Assembly (NCBI RefSeq): GCF_029227915.1
Contig: NC_079881.1
Coordinates: 1,798,001-1,862,000, forward strand
Direction: 5' to 3'
DNA from: Hydractinia symbiolongicarpus
Lineage: Eukaryota > Cnidaria > Hydrozoa > Anthoathecata > Hydractiniidae
DNA length: 64,000 nucleotides
Shown here: in pieces, positions 25,876 to 37,329 of the stretch
Position numbering within the stretch: position 1 is the stretch's first letter
Layout: each line of letters starts with the position of its first letter
The notes under the pieces: generated by a model
Database searches by the model: none
What the model saw: the letters and a program-made list of their open reading frames with translations, nothing else
What the model was told of the DNA's origin: nothing
Program-made: the position numbers and the translations under genes

Positions 25876-28800
25876 TATCTTTTCACCACTAAAACGCATG
25901 AGACTTGTAGTTTTCAAAAGTGTTTTCACTTTTGATGAGACGCTGAATAAAAGAAGTTTAATCGCCGGCAAACCAAAACCCGTGATTTCCCGTAAATCCC
26001 GGGCTTGGCCCGTATAGTCAAAAGTATACAAAGAAAGTACCCAGGGAGTAAACTCATTTCCCGAACGATTTTCTAAATTATTTTTTCACCACTAAAACGC
26101 GTGAGACTTGTAGTTTTCAAAAGTGTTTTCATTTTTGATGAGACGCTGAATAAAAGAAGTTTAATCGCCGGCAAACTAAAACCCGCGATTTCCCGTAAAT
26201 CCCGGGCTTGGCCCGTATAGTCGAATGTATACAAAGAAAGTACCCTGTGAGTAAACTCATTTCCAAAACGATTATTTAAATTATATTTTCACCACTAAAA
26301 CGCATGAGACTTGTAGTTATCAAAAATGTTTTCATTTTTGATGAGACGCTGAATAAAAGGAGTTTAATCCCTGGCAAACGAAAACCTGCGATTTCCCGTA
26401 AATCCTGGACTCGGCCCGTATAGTCAAAAGTATACGAAGAAAGTACCCAGGGAGTAAACTCATTTCACGAACGATTTTTTAAATTATTATTTCACCACTA
26501 AAGCCCATGAGACTTGTAGTTTTCAAAAATGTTTTCATTTTTGATGAGACGCTTAATGAAAGTGGTTTAATCGCCTGCAAACGAAAACCCGCGATTTCCT
26601 GTAAATCCCGGGCTTGGCCCGTATAGTCGAATGTATACAAAGAAAGTACCCTGTGAGTAAACTCATTTCCCGAACGATTTTTTAAATTATCTTTTCACCA
26701 CTAAAACGCATGAGACTTGTAGTTTTCAAAAATGTTTTCATATTTGATGAGACGTTGAATAAAAGAAGTTTAATCGCCGGCAAACGAAAACCCGCCATTT
26801 CCCGTAAACCCCGGACTCGACCCGTATAGTCAAATGTATACAAAGAAAGTACCTAGGGAGTAAACTCATTTCCCGAACGATTTTTTGAATTATTTTTTCA
26901 CCACTAAAACGCATGAGACTTGTAGTTTTCAGAAATGTTTTCATTTTTGGTGAGACGCTGAATAAAAGAAATTTAATCGCCGGCAAATGAAAACCCGCCA
27001 TTTCCCGTAAATCCCAGACTCGGCCCGTATAGTCAAAAGTATACAAAGAAAGTACCCAGGGAGTAAACTCATTTCCCGAACGATTTTTTAAATTATTTTT
27101 TCACCACTAAACGCATGAGACTTTTAGTTTTCAAAAATGTTTTCAATTTTGAGGAGACGCTTAATGAAAGTTGTTTAATCGCCGGCAAACAAAACCCGCG
27201 ATTTCCCGTAAATCCCAGGCTTGACCCGTATAGTCAAATGGATACAAAGAAAGTACCCTGTGAGTAAACTCATTTCCAAAACGATTTTTTAAATTATATT
27301 TTCACCACTAAAACGCATGAGACTTGTTGTTTTCAAAAATGTTTTCATTTTTGATGAGACGCTGAATAAAAGAAGTTTAATCGCCGGCAAACAAAAACCC
27401 GCGATTTCCCGTAAATCCCGGGCTTGGCCCGTATAGTCAAAAGTATACAAAGAAGGTACCCAGGGAGTAAACTCATTTCCCGAACGATTTTTTGAATTAT
27501 TTTTTCACCACTAAATTGCATGAGACTTGTAGCTTTCAGAAATGTTTTCATTTTTGATGAGACGCTGAATAAAAGAAGTTTAATCGCCGGCAAACGAAAA
27601 CCCGCGATTTCCCGTAAAGCCCGGACTCGGCCCGTATAGTCAAAAGTATACAAAGAAGGTACCCTGTGAGTAAACTCATTTCCAAAACGATTTTTTAAAT
27701 TATTTTTTCACCACTAAACGCATGAGACTTGTAGTTTTCAAAAATGTTTTCATTTTTGAGAAGACGCTTAATGAAAGTTGTTTAATCGCCGGCAAACGAA
27801 AACCCGCGATTTCCCGTAAATCCCAGACTCGGCCCGTATAGTCAAAAGTATACAAAGAAGGTACCCAGGGAGTAAACTCATTTCCCGAACGATTTTTTAA
27901 ATTATTTTTTCACCACTAAAACGCATGAGACTTGTAGTTTTCAGAAATGTTTTCATTTTTGATGAGACGCTGAATAAAAGAAGTTTAATCGCCGGCAAAC
28001 GAAAAACCGCGATTTCCCGTAAAGCCCGGACTCGGCCCGTATAGTCAAAAGTATACAAAGAAGGTACCCAGGGAGTAAACTCATTTCCCGAACGATTTTT
28101 TAAATTATTTTTTCACCACTAAAACGCATGAGACTTGTAGTTTTTAGAAATGTTTACATTTTTGATGAGACGCTGAATAAAAGAAGTTTAATCGCCGGCA
28201 AACGAAAACCCGCGATTTCCCGTAAATCCCGGACTCGGCCCGTATAGTCAAAAGTATACAAAGAAGTTACCCAGGGAGTAAACTCATTTCCCGAACGATT
28301 TTTTAAATTATTTTTTCACCACTAAAACGCATGAGACTTGTAGTTTTCAGAAATGTTTTCATTTTTGATGAGACGCTGAATAAAAGAAGTTTAATCGCCG
28401 GCAAACGAAAACCCGCGATTTCCCGTAAATCCCGGACTCGGCCCGTATAGTCAAAAGTATACAAAGAAGTTACCCAGGGAGTAAACTCATTTCCCGAACG
28501 ATTTTTTAAATTATTTTTTCATCATTAAAACGCATGAGACTTGTAGTTTTTAGAAATGTTTACATTTTTGATGAGACGCTTAATGAATGTGGTTTAATCG
28601 CCGGCAAACAAAACCCGCGATTTCCCGTAAATCCCAGGCTTGACCTGTATAGTCAAATGGATACAAAGAAAGTACCCTGTGAGTAAACTCATTTCCAAAA
28701 CGATTTTTTAAATTATATTTTCACCACTAAAACGCATGAGACTTGTAGTTTTCAAAAATGTTTTCATTTTTGATGAGACGCTGAATAAAAGAAGTTTAAT

Positions 28801-29930
28801 CGCCGGCAAACGAAAACCCGCAATTTCCCGTAAATCCCGGGCTTGGCCCGTATAGTAAAAAGTATACAAAGAAGGTACCCAGGGAGTAAACTCATTTCCC
28901 GAACGATTTTTTAAATTATTTTTTCACCACTAAAACGCATGAGACTTGTAGTTTTCAGAAATGTTTTCATTTTTGATGAGACGCTGAATAAAAGAAGTTT
29001 AATCGCCGGCAAACGAAAACCCGCGATTTCCCGTAAAGCCCGGACTCGGCCCGTATAGTCAAAAGTATACAAAGAAGGTACCCAGGGAGTAAACTCATTT
29101 CCCGAACGATTTTTTAAATTATTTTTTCACCACTAAAACGCATGAGACTTGTAGTTTTTAGAAATGTTTACATTTTTGATGAGACGCTGAATAAAAGAAG
29201 TTTAATCGCCGGCAAACGAAAACCCGCGATTTCCCGTAAATCCCGGACTCGGCCCGTATAGTCAAAAGTATACAAAGAAGTTACCCAGGGAGTAAACTCA
29301 TTTCCCGAACGATTTTTTAAATTATTTTTTCACCACTAAAACGCATGAGACTTGTAGTTTTCAGAAATGTTTTCATTTTTGATGAGACGCTGAATAAAAG
29401 AAGTTTAATCGCCGGCAAACGAAAACCCGCGATTTCCCGTAAATCCCGGACTCGGCCCGTATAGTCAAAAGTATACAAAGAAGTTACCCAGGGAGTAAAC
29501 TCATTTCCCGAACGATTTTTTAAATTATTTTTTCATCATTAAAACGCATGAGACTTGTAGTTTTTAGAAATGTTTACATTTTTGATGAGACGCTTAATGA
29601 ATGTGGTTTAATCGCCGGCAAACAAAACCCGCGATTTCCCGTAAATCCCAGGCTTGACCTGTATAGTCAAATGGATACAAAGAAAGTACCCTGTGAGTAA
29701 ACTCATTTCCAAAACGATTTTTTAAATTATATTTTCACCACTAAAACGCATGAGACTTGTAGTTTTCAAAAATGTTTTCATTTTTGATGAGACGCTGAAT
29801 AAAAGAAGTTTAATCGCCGGCAAATGAAAACCCGCAATTTCCCGTAAATCCCGGGCTTGGCCCGTATAGTAAAAAGTATACAAAGAAGGTACCCAGGGAG
29901 TAAACTCATTTCCCGAACGATTTTTTAAAT
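25876..29930 (+). repeat. 20-monomer HOR unit (4055 bp), copy 1
   Basis: A full higher-order unit that starts in TATCTTTTCACC with CAAAAGTGTTTTCAC. It runs through GTGATTTCCCG, AATCCCTGGC, TTTTGGTGAGACG, CAATTTTGAGGAG, ACTAAATTGCATG and TCATCATTAAAACG. The next 4055 bases repeat the same order. Its 3' quarter contains an internal 1014-bp duplication. The first kilobase resembles module G with two monomers missing. Confidence 0.9.
27850..29904 (+). repeat. Nested 5-monomer (1014-bp) duplication inside the HOR
   Basis: About 27850-28890 recurs immediately at about 28864-29904. The private marks TCATCATTAAAACG, GACCTGTATAG, CCCGCAATTTCCCG and TATAGTAAAAAG are all present in both. One difference is AAAAACCGCG at about 28003 against AAAACCCGCG. 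The same nested pair is present in the second 4055-bp unit (32709 and 33723), so the 1014-bp event predates the 4055-bp event. Confidence 0.85.
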
Positions 29931-32900
29931 TATCTTTTCACCACTAAAACGCATGAGACTTGTAGTTTTCAAAAGTGTTTTCACTTTTGATGAGACGCTG
30001 AATAAAAGAAGTTTAATCGCCGGCAAACCAAAACCCGTGATTTCCCGTAAATCCCGGGCTTGGCCCGTATAGTCAAAAGTATACAAAGAAAGTACCCAGG
30101 GAGTAAACTCATTTCCCGAACGATTTTCTAAATTATTTTTTCACCACTAAAACGCGTGAGACTTGTAGTTTTCAAAAGTGTTTTCATTTTTGATGAGACG
30201 CTGAATAAAAGAAGTTTAATCGCCGGCAAACTAAAACCCGCGATTTCCCGTAAATCCCGGGCTTGGCCCGTATAGTCGAATGTATACAAAGAAAGTACCC
30301 TGTGAGTAAACTCATTTCCAAAACGATTATTTAAATTATATTTTCACCACTAAAACGCATGAGACTTGTAGTTATCAAAAATGTTTTCATTTTTGATGAG
30401 ACGCTGAATAAAAGGAGTTTAATCCCTGGCAAACGAAAACCTGCGATTTCCCGTAAATCCTGGACTCGGCCCGTATAGTCAAAAGTATACGAAGAAAGTA
30501 CCCAGGGAGTAAACTCATTTCACGAACGATTTTTTAAATTATTATTTCACCACTAAAGCCCATGAGACTTGTAGTTTTCAAAAATGTTTTCATTTTTGAT
30601 GAGACGCTTAATGAAAGTGGTTTAATCGCCTGCAAACGAAAACCCGCGATTTCCTGTAAATCCCGGGCTTGGCCCGTATAGTCGAATGTATACAAAGAAA
30701 GTACCCTGTGAGTAAACTCATTTCCCGAACGATTTTTTAAATTATCTTTTCACCACTAAAACGCATGAGACTTGTAGTTTTCAAAAATGTTTTCATATTT
30801 GATGAGACGTTGAATAAAAGAAGTTTAATCGCCGGCAAACGAAAACCCGCCATTTCCCGTAAACCCCGGACTCGACCCGTATAGTCAAATGTATACAAAG
30901 AAAGTACCTAGGGAGTAAACTCATTTCCCGAACGATTTTTTGAATTATTTTTTCACCACTAAAACGCATGAGACTTGTAGTTTTCAGAAATGTTTTCATT
31001 TTTGGTGAGACGCTGAATAAAAGAAATTTAATCGCCGGCAAATGAAAACCCGCCATTTCCCGTAAATCCCAGACTCGGCCCGTATAGTCAAAAGTATACA
31101 AAGAAAGTACCCAGGGAGTAAACTCATTTCCCGAACGATTTTTTAAATTATTTTTTCACCACTAAACGCATAAGACTTTTAGTTTTCAAAAATGTTTTCA
31201 ATTTTGAGGAGACGCTTAATGAAAGTTGTTTAATCGCCGGCAAACAAAACCCGCGATTTCCCGTAAATCCCAGGCTTGACCCGTATAGTCAAATGGATAC
31301 AAAGAAAGTACCCTGTGAGTAAACTCATTTCCAAAACGATTTTTTAAATTATATTTTCACCACTAAAACGCATGAGACTTGTTGTTTTCAAAAATGTTTT
31401 CATTTTTGATGAGACGCTGAATAAAAGAAGTTTAATCGCCGGCAAACAAAAACCCGCGATTTCCCGTAAATCCCGGGCTTGGCCCGTATAGTCAAAAGTA
31501 TACAAAGAAGGTACCCAGGGAGTAAACTCATTTCCCGAACGATTTTTTGAATTATTTTTTCACCACTAAATTGCATGAGACTTGTAGCTTTCAGAAATGT
31601 TTTCATTTTTGATGAGACGCTGAATAAAAGAAGTTTAATCGCCGGCAAACGAAAACCCGCGATTTCCCGTAAAGCCCGGACTCGGCCCGTATAGTCAAAA
31701 GTATACAAAGAAGGTACCCTGTGAGTAAACTCATTTCCAAAACGATTTTTTAAATTATTTTTTCACCACTAAACGCATGAGACTTGTAGTTTTCAAAAAT
31801 GTTTTCATTTTTGAGAAGACGCTTAATGAAAGTTGTTTAATCGCCGGCAAACGAAAACCCGCGATTTCCCGTAAATCCCAGACTCGGCCCGTATAGTCAA
31901 AAGTATACAAAGAAGGTACCCAGGGAGTAAACTCATTTCCCGAACGATTTTTTAAATTATTTTTTCACCACTAAAACGCATGAGACTTGTAGTTTTCAGA
32001 AATGTTTTCATTTTTGATGAGACGCTGAATAAAAGAAGTTTAATCGCCGGCAAACGAAAAACCGCGATTTCCCGTAAAGCCCGGACTCGGCCCGTATAGT
32101 CAAAAGTATACAAAGAAGGTACCCAGGGAGTAAACTCATTTCCCGAACGATTTTTTAAATTATTTTTTCACCACTAAAACGCATGAGACTTGTAGTTTTT
32201 AGAAATGTTTACATTTTTGATGAGACGCTGAATAAAAGAAGTTTAATCGCCGGCAAACGAAAACCCGCGATTTCCCGTAAATCCCGGACTCGGCCCGTAT
32301 AGTCAAAAGTATACAAAGAAGTTACCCAGGGAGTAAACTCATTTCCCGAACGATTTTTTAAATTATTTTTTCACCACTAAAACGCATGAGACTTGTAGTT
32401 TTCAGAAATGTTTTCATTTTTGATGAGACGCTGAATAAAAGAAGTTTAATCGCCGGCAAACGAAAACCCGCGATTTCCCGTAAATCCCGGACTCGGCCCG
32501 TATAGTCAAAAGTATACAAAGAAGTTACCCAGGGAGTAAACTCATTTCCCGAACGATTTTTTAAATTATTTTTTCATCATTAAAACGCATGAGACTTGTA
32601 GTTTTTAGAAATGTTTACATTTTTGATGAGACGCTTAATGAATGTGGTTTAATCGCCGGCAAACAAAACCCGCGATTTCCCGTAAATCCCAGGCTTGACC
32701 TGTATAGTCAAATGGATACAAAGAAAGTACCCTGTGAGTAAACTCATTTCCAAAACGATTTTTTAAATTATATTTTCACCACTAAAACGCATGAGACTTG
32801 TAGTTTTCAAAAATGTTTTCATTTTTGATGAGACGCTGAATAAAAGAAGTTTAATCGCCGGCAAACGAAAACCCGCAATTTCCCGTAAATCCCGGGCTTG

Positions 32901-33985
32901 GCCCGTATAGTAAAAAGTATACAAAGAAGGTACCCAGGGAGTAAACTCATTTCCCGAACGATTTTTTAAATTATTTTTTCACCACTAAAACGCATGAGAC
33001 TTGTAGTTTTCAGAAATGTTTTCATTTTTGATGAGACGCTGAATAAAAGAAGTTTAATCGCCGGCAAACGAAAACCCGCGATTTCCCGTAAAGCCCGGAC
33101 TCGGCCCGTATAGTCAAAAGTATACAAAGAAGGTACCCAGGGAGTAAACTCATTTCCCGAACGATTTTTTAAATTATTTTTTCACCACTAAAACGCATGA
33201 GACTTGTAGTTTTTAGAAATGTTTACATTTTTGATGAGACGCTGAATAAAAGAAGTTTAATCGCCGGCAAACGAAAACCCGCGATTTCCCGTAAATCCCG
33301 GACTCGGCCCGTATAGTCAAAAGTATACAAAGAAGTTACCCAGGGAGTAAACTCATTTCCCGAACGATTTTTTAAATTATTTTTTCACCACTAAAACGCA
33401 TGAGACTTGTAGTTTTCAGAAATGTTTTCATTTTTGATGAGACGCTGAATAAAAGAAGTTTAATCGCCGGCAAACGAAAACCCGCGATTTCCCGTAAATC
33501 CCGGACTCGGCCCGTATAGTCAAAAGTATACAAAGAAGTTACCCAGGGAGTAAACTCATTTCCCGAACGATTTTTTAAATTATTTTTTCATCATTAAAAC
33601 GCATGAGACTTGTAGTTTTTAGAAATGTTTACATTTTTGATGAGACGCTTAATGAATGTGGTTTAATCGCCGGCAAACAAAACCCGCGATTTCCCGTAAA
33701 TCCCAGGCTTGACCTGTATAGTCAAATGGATACAAAGAAAGTACCCTGTGAGTAAACTCATTTCCAAAACGATTTTTTAAATTATATTTTCACCACTAAA
33801 ACGCATGAGACTTGTAGTTTTCAAAAATGTTTTCATTTTTGATGAGACGCTGAATAAAAGAAGTTTAATCGCCGGCAAACGAAAACCCGCAATTTCCCGT
33901 AAATCCCGGGCTTGGCCCGTATAGTAAAAAGTATACAAAGAAGGTACCCAGGGAGTAAACTCATTTCCCGAACGATTTTTTAAAT
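29931..33985 (+). repeat. 20-monomer HOR unit (4055 bp), copy 2
   Basis: Head-to-tail copy of the preceding unit at a constant 4055-bp offset (ATGGATAC marks 27235/31290, 28654/32709 and 29668/33723). In the stretches I compared, the only clear internal difference is GCATAAGAC at about 31168 against GCATGAGAC at about 27113. CAAATG against CAAACG (29822/33877) lies near the junction. Such low divergence means a recent event or active homogenisation. A collapsed or duplicated assembly is the main alternative. Confidence 0.9.
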
Positions 33986-35900
33986 TATTTTTTCACCACT
34001 AAAACGCATGAGACTTGTAGTTTTCAGAAATGTTTTCATTTTTGATGAGACGCTGAATAAAAGAAGTTTAATCGCCGGCAAACGAAAACCCGCGATTTCC
34101 CGTAAAGCCCGGACTCGGCCCGTATAGTCAAAAGTATACAAAGAAGGTACCCTGTGAGTAAACTCATTTCCAAAACGATTTTTTAAATTATTTTTTCACC
34201 ACTAAACGCATGAGACTTGTAGTTTTCAAAAATGTTTTCATTTTTGAGAAGACGCTTAATGAAAGTTGTTTAATCGCCGGCAAACGAAAACCCGCGATTT
34301 CATGTAAATCCCAGACTCGGCCCGTATAGTCAAAAGTATACAAAGAAGATACCCAGGGAGTAAACTCATTTCCCCAACGATTTTTTAAATTATTTTTTCA
34401 CCACTAAAACGCATGAGACTTGTAGTTTTCAGAAATGTTTTCATTTTTGATGAGACGCTGAATAAAAGAAGTTTAATCGCCGGCAAACGAAAAACCGCGA
34501 TTTCCCGTAAAGCCCGGACTCGGCCGTATAGTCAAAAGTATACAAAGAAGGTACCCAGGGAGTAAACTCATTTCCCGAACGATTTTTTAAATTATTTTTT
34601 CACCACTAAAACGCATGAGACTTGTAGTTTTCAGAAATGTTTTCATTTTTGATGAGACGCTGAATAAAAGAAGTTTAATCGCCGGCAAACGAAAACCCGC
34701 GATTTCCCGTAAAGCCCGGACTCGGCCCGTATAGTCAAAAGTATACAAAGAAGGTACCCTGTGAGTAAACTCATTTCCAAAACGATTTTTTAAATTATTT
34801 TTTCACCACTAAACGCATGAGACTTGTAGTTTTCAAAAATGTTTTCATTTTTGAGAAGACGCTTAATGAAAGTTGTTTAATCGCCGGCAAACGAAAACCC
34901 GCGATTTCATGTAAATCCCAGACTCGGCCCGTATAGTCAAAAGTATACAAAGAAGGTACCCAGGGAGTAAACTCATTTCCCCAACGATTTTTTAAATTAT
35001 TTTTTCACCACTAAAACGCATGAGACTTGTAGTTTTCAGAAATGTTTTCATTTTTGATGAGACGCTGAATAAAAGAAGTTTAATCGCCGGCAAACGAAAA
35101 ACCGCGATTTCCCTTAAAGCCCGGACTCGGCCGTATAGTCAAAAGTATACAAAGAAGGTACCCAGGGAGTAAACTCATTTCCCGAACGATTTTTTAAATT
35201 ATTTTTTCACCACTAAAACGCATGAGACCTGTAGTTTTTAGAAATGTTTACATTTTTGATGAGACGCTTAATGAAAGTGGTTTAATCGCCGGCAAACGAA
35301 AACCCGCGATTACCCGTAAATCCCGGGCTTGACCGATATAGTCAAATGGATACAAAGAAAGTACCCTGTGAGTAAACTCATTTCCAAAACGATTTTTTAA
35401 ATTATAATTTCACCACTAAAACGCATGAGACTTGTAGTTTTCAAAAATGTTTTCATTTTTGATGAGACGCTGAATAAAAGAAGTTTAATCGCCAGCAAAC
35501 GAAAACTCGCCATTTCCCGTAAAGCCCGGACTCGGCCGTATAGTCAAAAGTATACAAAGAAGGTACCCAGGGAGTAAACTCATTTCCCGAACGATTTTTT
35601 AAATTATTTTTTCACCACTAAAACGCATGAGACTTGTAGTTTTTAGAAATGTTTACATTTTTGATGAGACGCTTAATGAAAGTGGTTTAATCGCTGGCAA
35701 ACGAAAACCCGCGATTACCCGTAAATCCCGGGCTTGACCGGTATAGTCAAATGGATACAAAGAAAGTACCCTGTGAGTAAACTCATTTCCAAAACGATTT
35801 TTTAAATTATAATTTCACCACTAAAACGCATGAGACTTGTAGTTTTCAAAAATGTTTTCATTTTTGATGAGACGCTGAATAAAAGAAGTTTCATCGCCGG
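33986..35900 (+). repeat. Tail of region II with a 3-monomer duplication
   Basis: About 34000-34600 recurs at about 34608-35207 (about 608 bp, 3 monomers). Both carry GATTTCATGTAAATCCC, TTTCCCCAACG and the 1-bp-short CTCGGCCGTATAG. Then two ATGGATAC marks at 35343 and 35748 lie only 405 bp apart, in monomers with GATTACCCG and AATTATAATTTCACC. After 35760 the array moves to module G. Confidence 0.75.
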
Positions 35901-37329
35901 CAAATGAAAACCCGCCATTTCCCGTAAATCACTGACTCGGCCCGTATAGTCAAAAGTATACAAAGAAAGTACCCAGGGAGCAAACTCATTTCCCGAACGA
36001 TTTTTTAAATTATTTTTTCACCACTAAAACGCATGAGACTTGTAGTTTTCAAAAATATTTTCATTTTTGAGGAGACGCTTAATGAAAGTTGTTTAATCGC
36101 CGGCAAACGAAAACCCGCGATTTCCCGTAAATCCCGGGCTTGGCCCGTATAGTCGAATGTTTACAAAGAAAGTACCCTGTGAGTAAACTCATTTCCAAAA
36201 CGATTTTTTAAATTATCTTTTCACCACTAAAACGCATGAGACTTGTAGTTTTCAAAAGTGTTTTCATTTTTGATGAGACGCTGAATAAAAGAAGTTTAAT
36301 CGCCGGCAAACGAAAACCCGCGATTTCCCGTAAATCCCGGGCTTGGCCCGTATAGTCAAAAGTATACAAAGAAAGTACCCAGGGAGTAAACTCATTTCCC
36401 GAACGATTTTTTAAATTATTTTTTCACCACTAAAATGCGTGAGACTTGTAGTTTTCAAAAGTGTTTTCATTTTTGATGAGACGCTGAATAAAAGAAGTTT
36501 AATTGCCGGCAAACGAAAACCCGCGATTTTCCGTAAATCCCGGGCTTGGCCCGTATAGTTGAATGTATATGAAGAAAGTACCCAGGGAGTAAACTGATTT
36601 CCCGAACGATTTTTTAAATTATTTTTTCACCACTAAAACGCATGAGACTTGGAGTTTTCAGAAATGTTTTCATTTTTGATGAGACGCTTAATGAAAGTGG
36701 TTTAATCGCCGGCAAACGAAAACAAGCGATTTCCCGTAAATCCCGGGCTTGGCCCGTATAGTCGAATGTATACAAAGAAAGTACCCTGTGAGTAAACTCA
36801 TTTCCAAAACGATTATTTAAATTATCTTTTTACCACTAAAACGCATGAGACTTGTAGTTATCAAAAATGTTTTCATTTTTGATGAGACGCTGAATAAAAG
36901 GAGTTTAATCGCCGGCAAACGAAAACCTGCGATTTCCGTAAATCCTGGACTCGGCCCGTATAGTCAAAAGTATACGAAGAAAGTACCCAGGAAGTAAACT
37001 CATTTCACGAACGATTTTTTAAATTATTATTTCACCACTAAAGCCCATGAGACTTGTAGTTTTCAAAAATGTTTTCATTTTTGATGAGACGCTTAATGAA
37101 AGTGGTTTAATCGCCGGCAAACGAAAACCCGCGAATTCCTGTAAATCCCGGGCTGGGCCCGTATAGTCGAATGTATACAAAGAAAGTACCCTGTGAGTAA
37201 ACTCATTTCCAAAACGATTTTTTAAATTATCTTTTCACCACTAAAACGCATGAGACTTGTAGTTTTCAGAAATGTTTTCATTTTTGATGAGACGCTGAAT
37301 AAAAGAAATTTAATCGCCGGCAAATGAAA
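35901..37329 (+). repeat. Module G, second full copy
   Basis: Same variant order as about 15840-17240: CACTGACTCGG, GAGGAGACGCTTAATG, GTCGAATGTTTAC, TGCGTGAGAC, GTTGAATGTATATG, GTTATCAAAAATG, CCTGCG/TACGAA. Private marks are AAACAAGCG, TTTTTACCAC and GCGAATTCC, which are shared with 38.06-38.5 and 49.96-50.4 kb. It leads into the 11,900-bp-offset segment. Confidence 0.7.
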
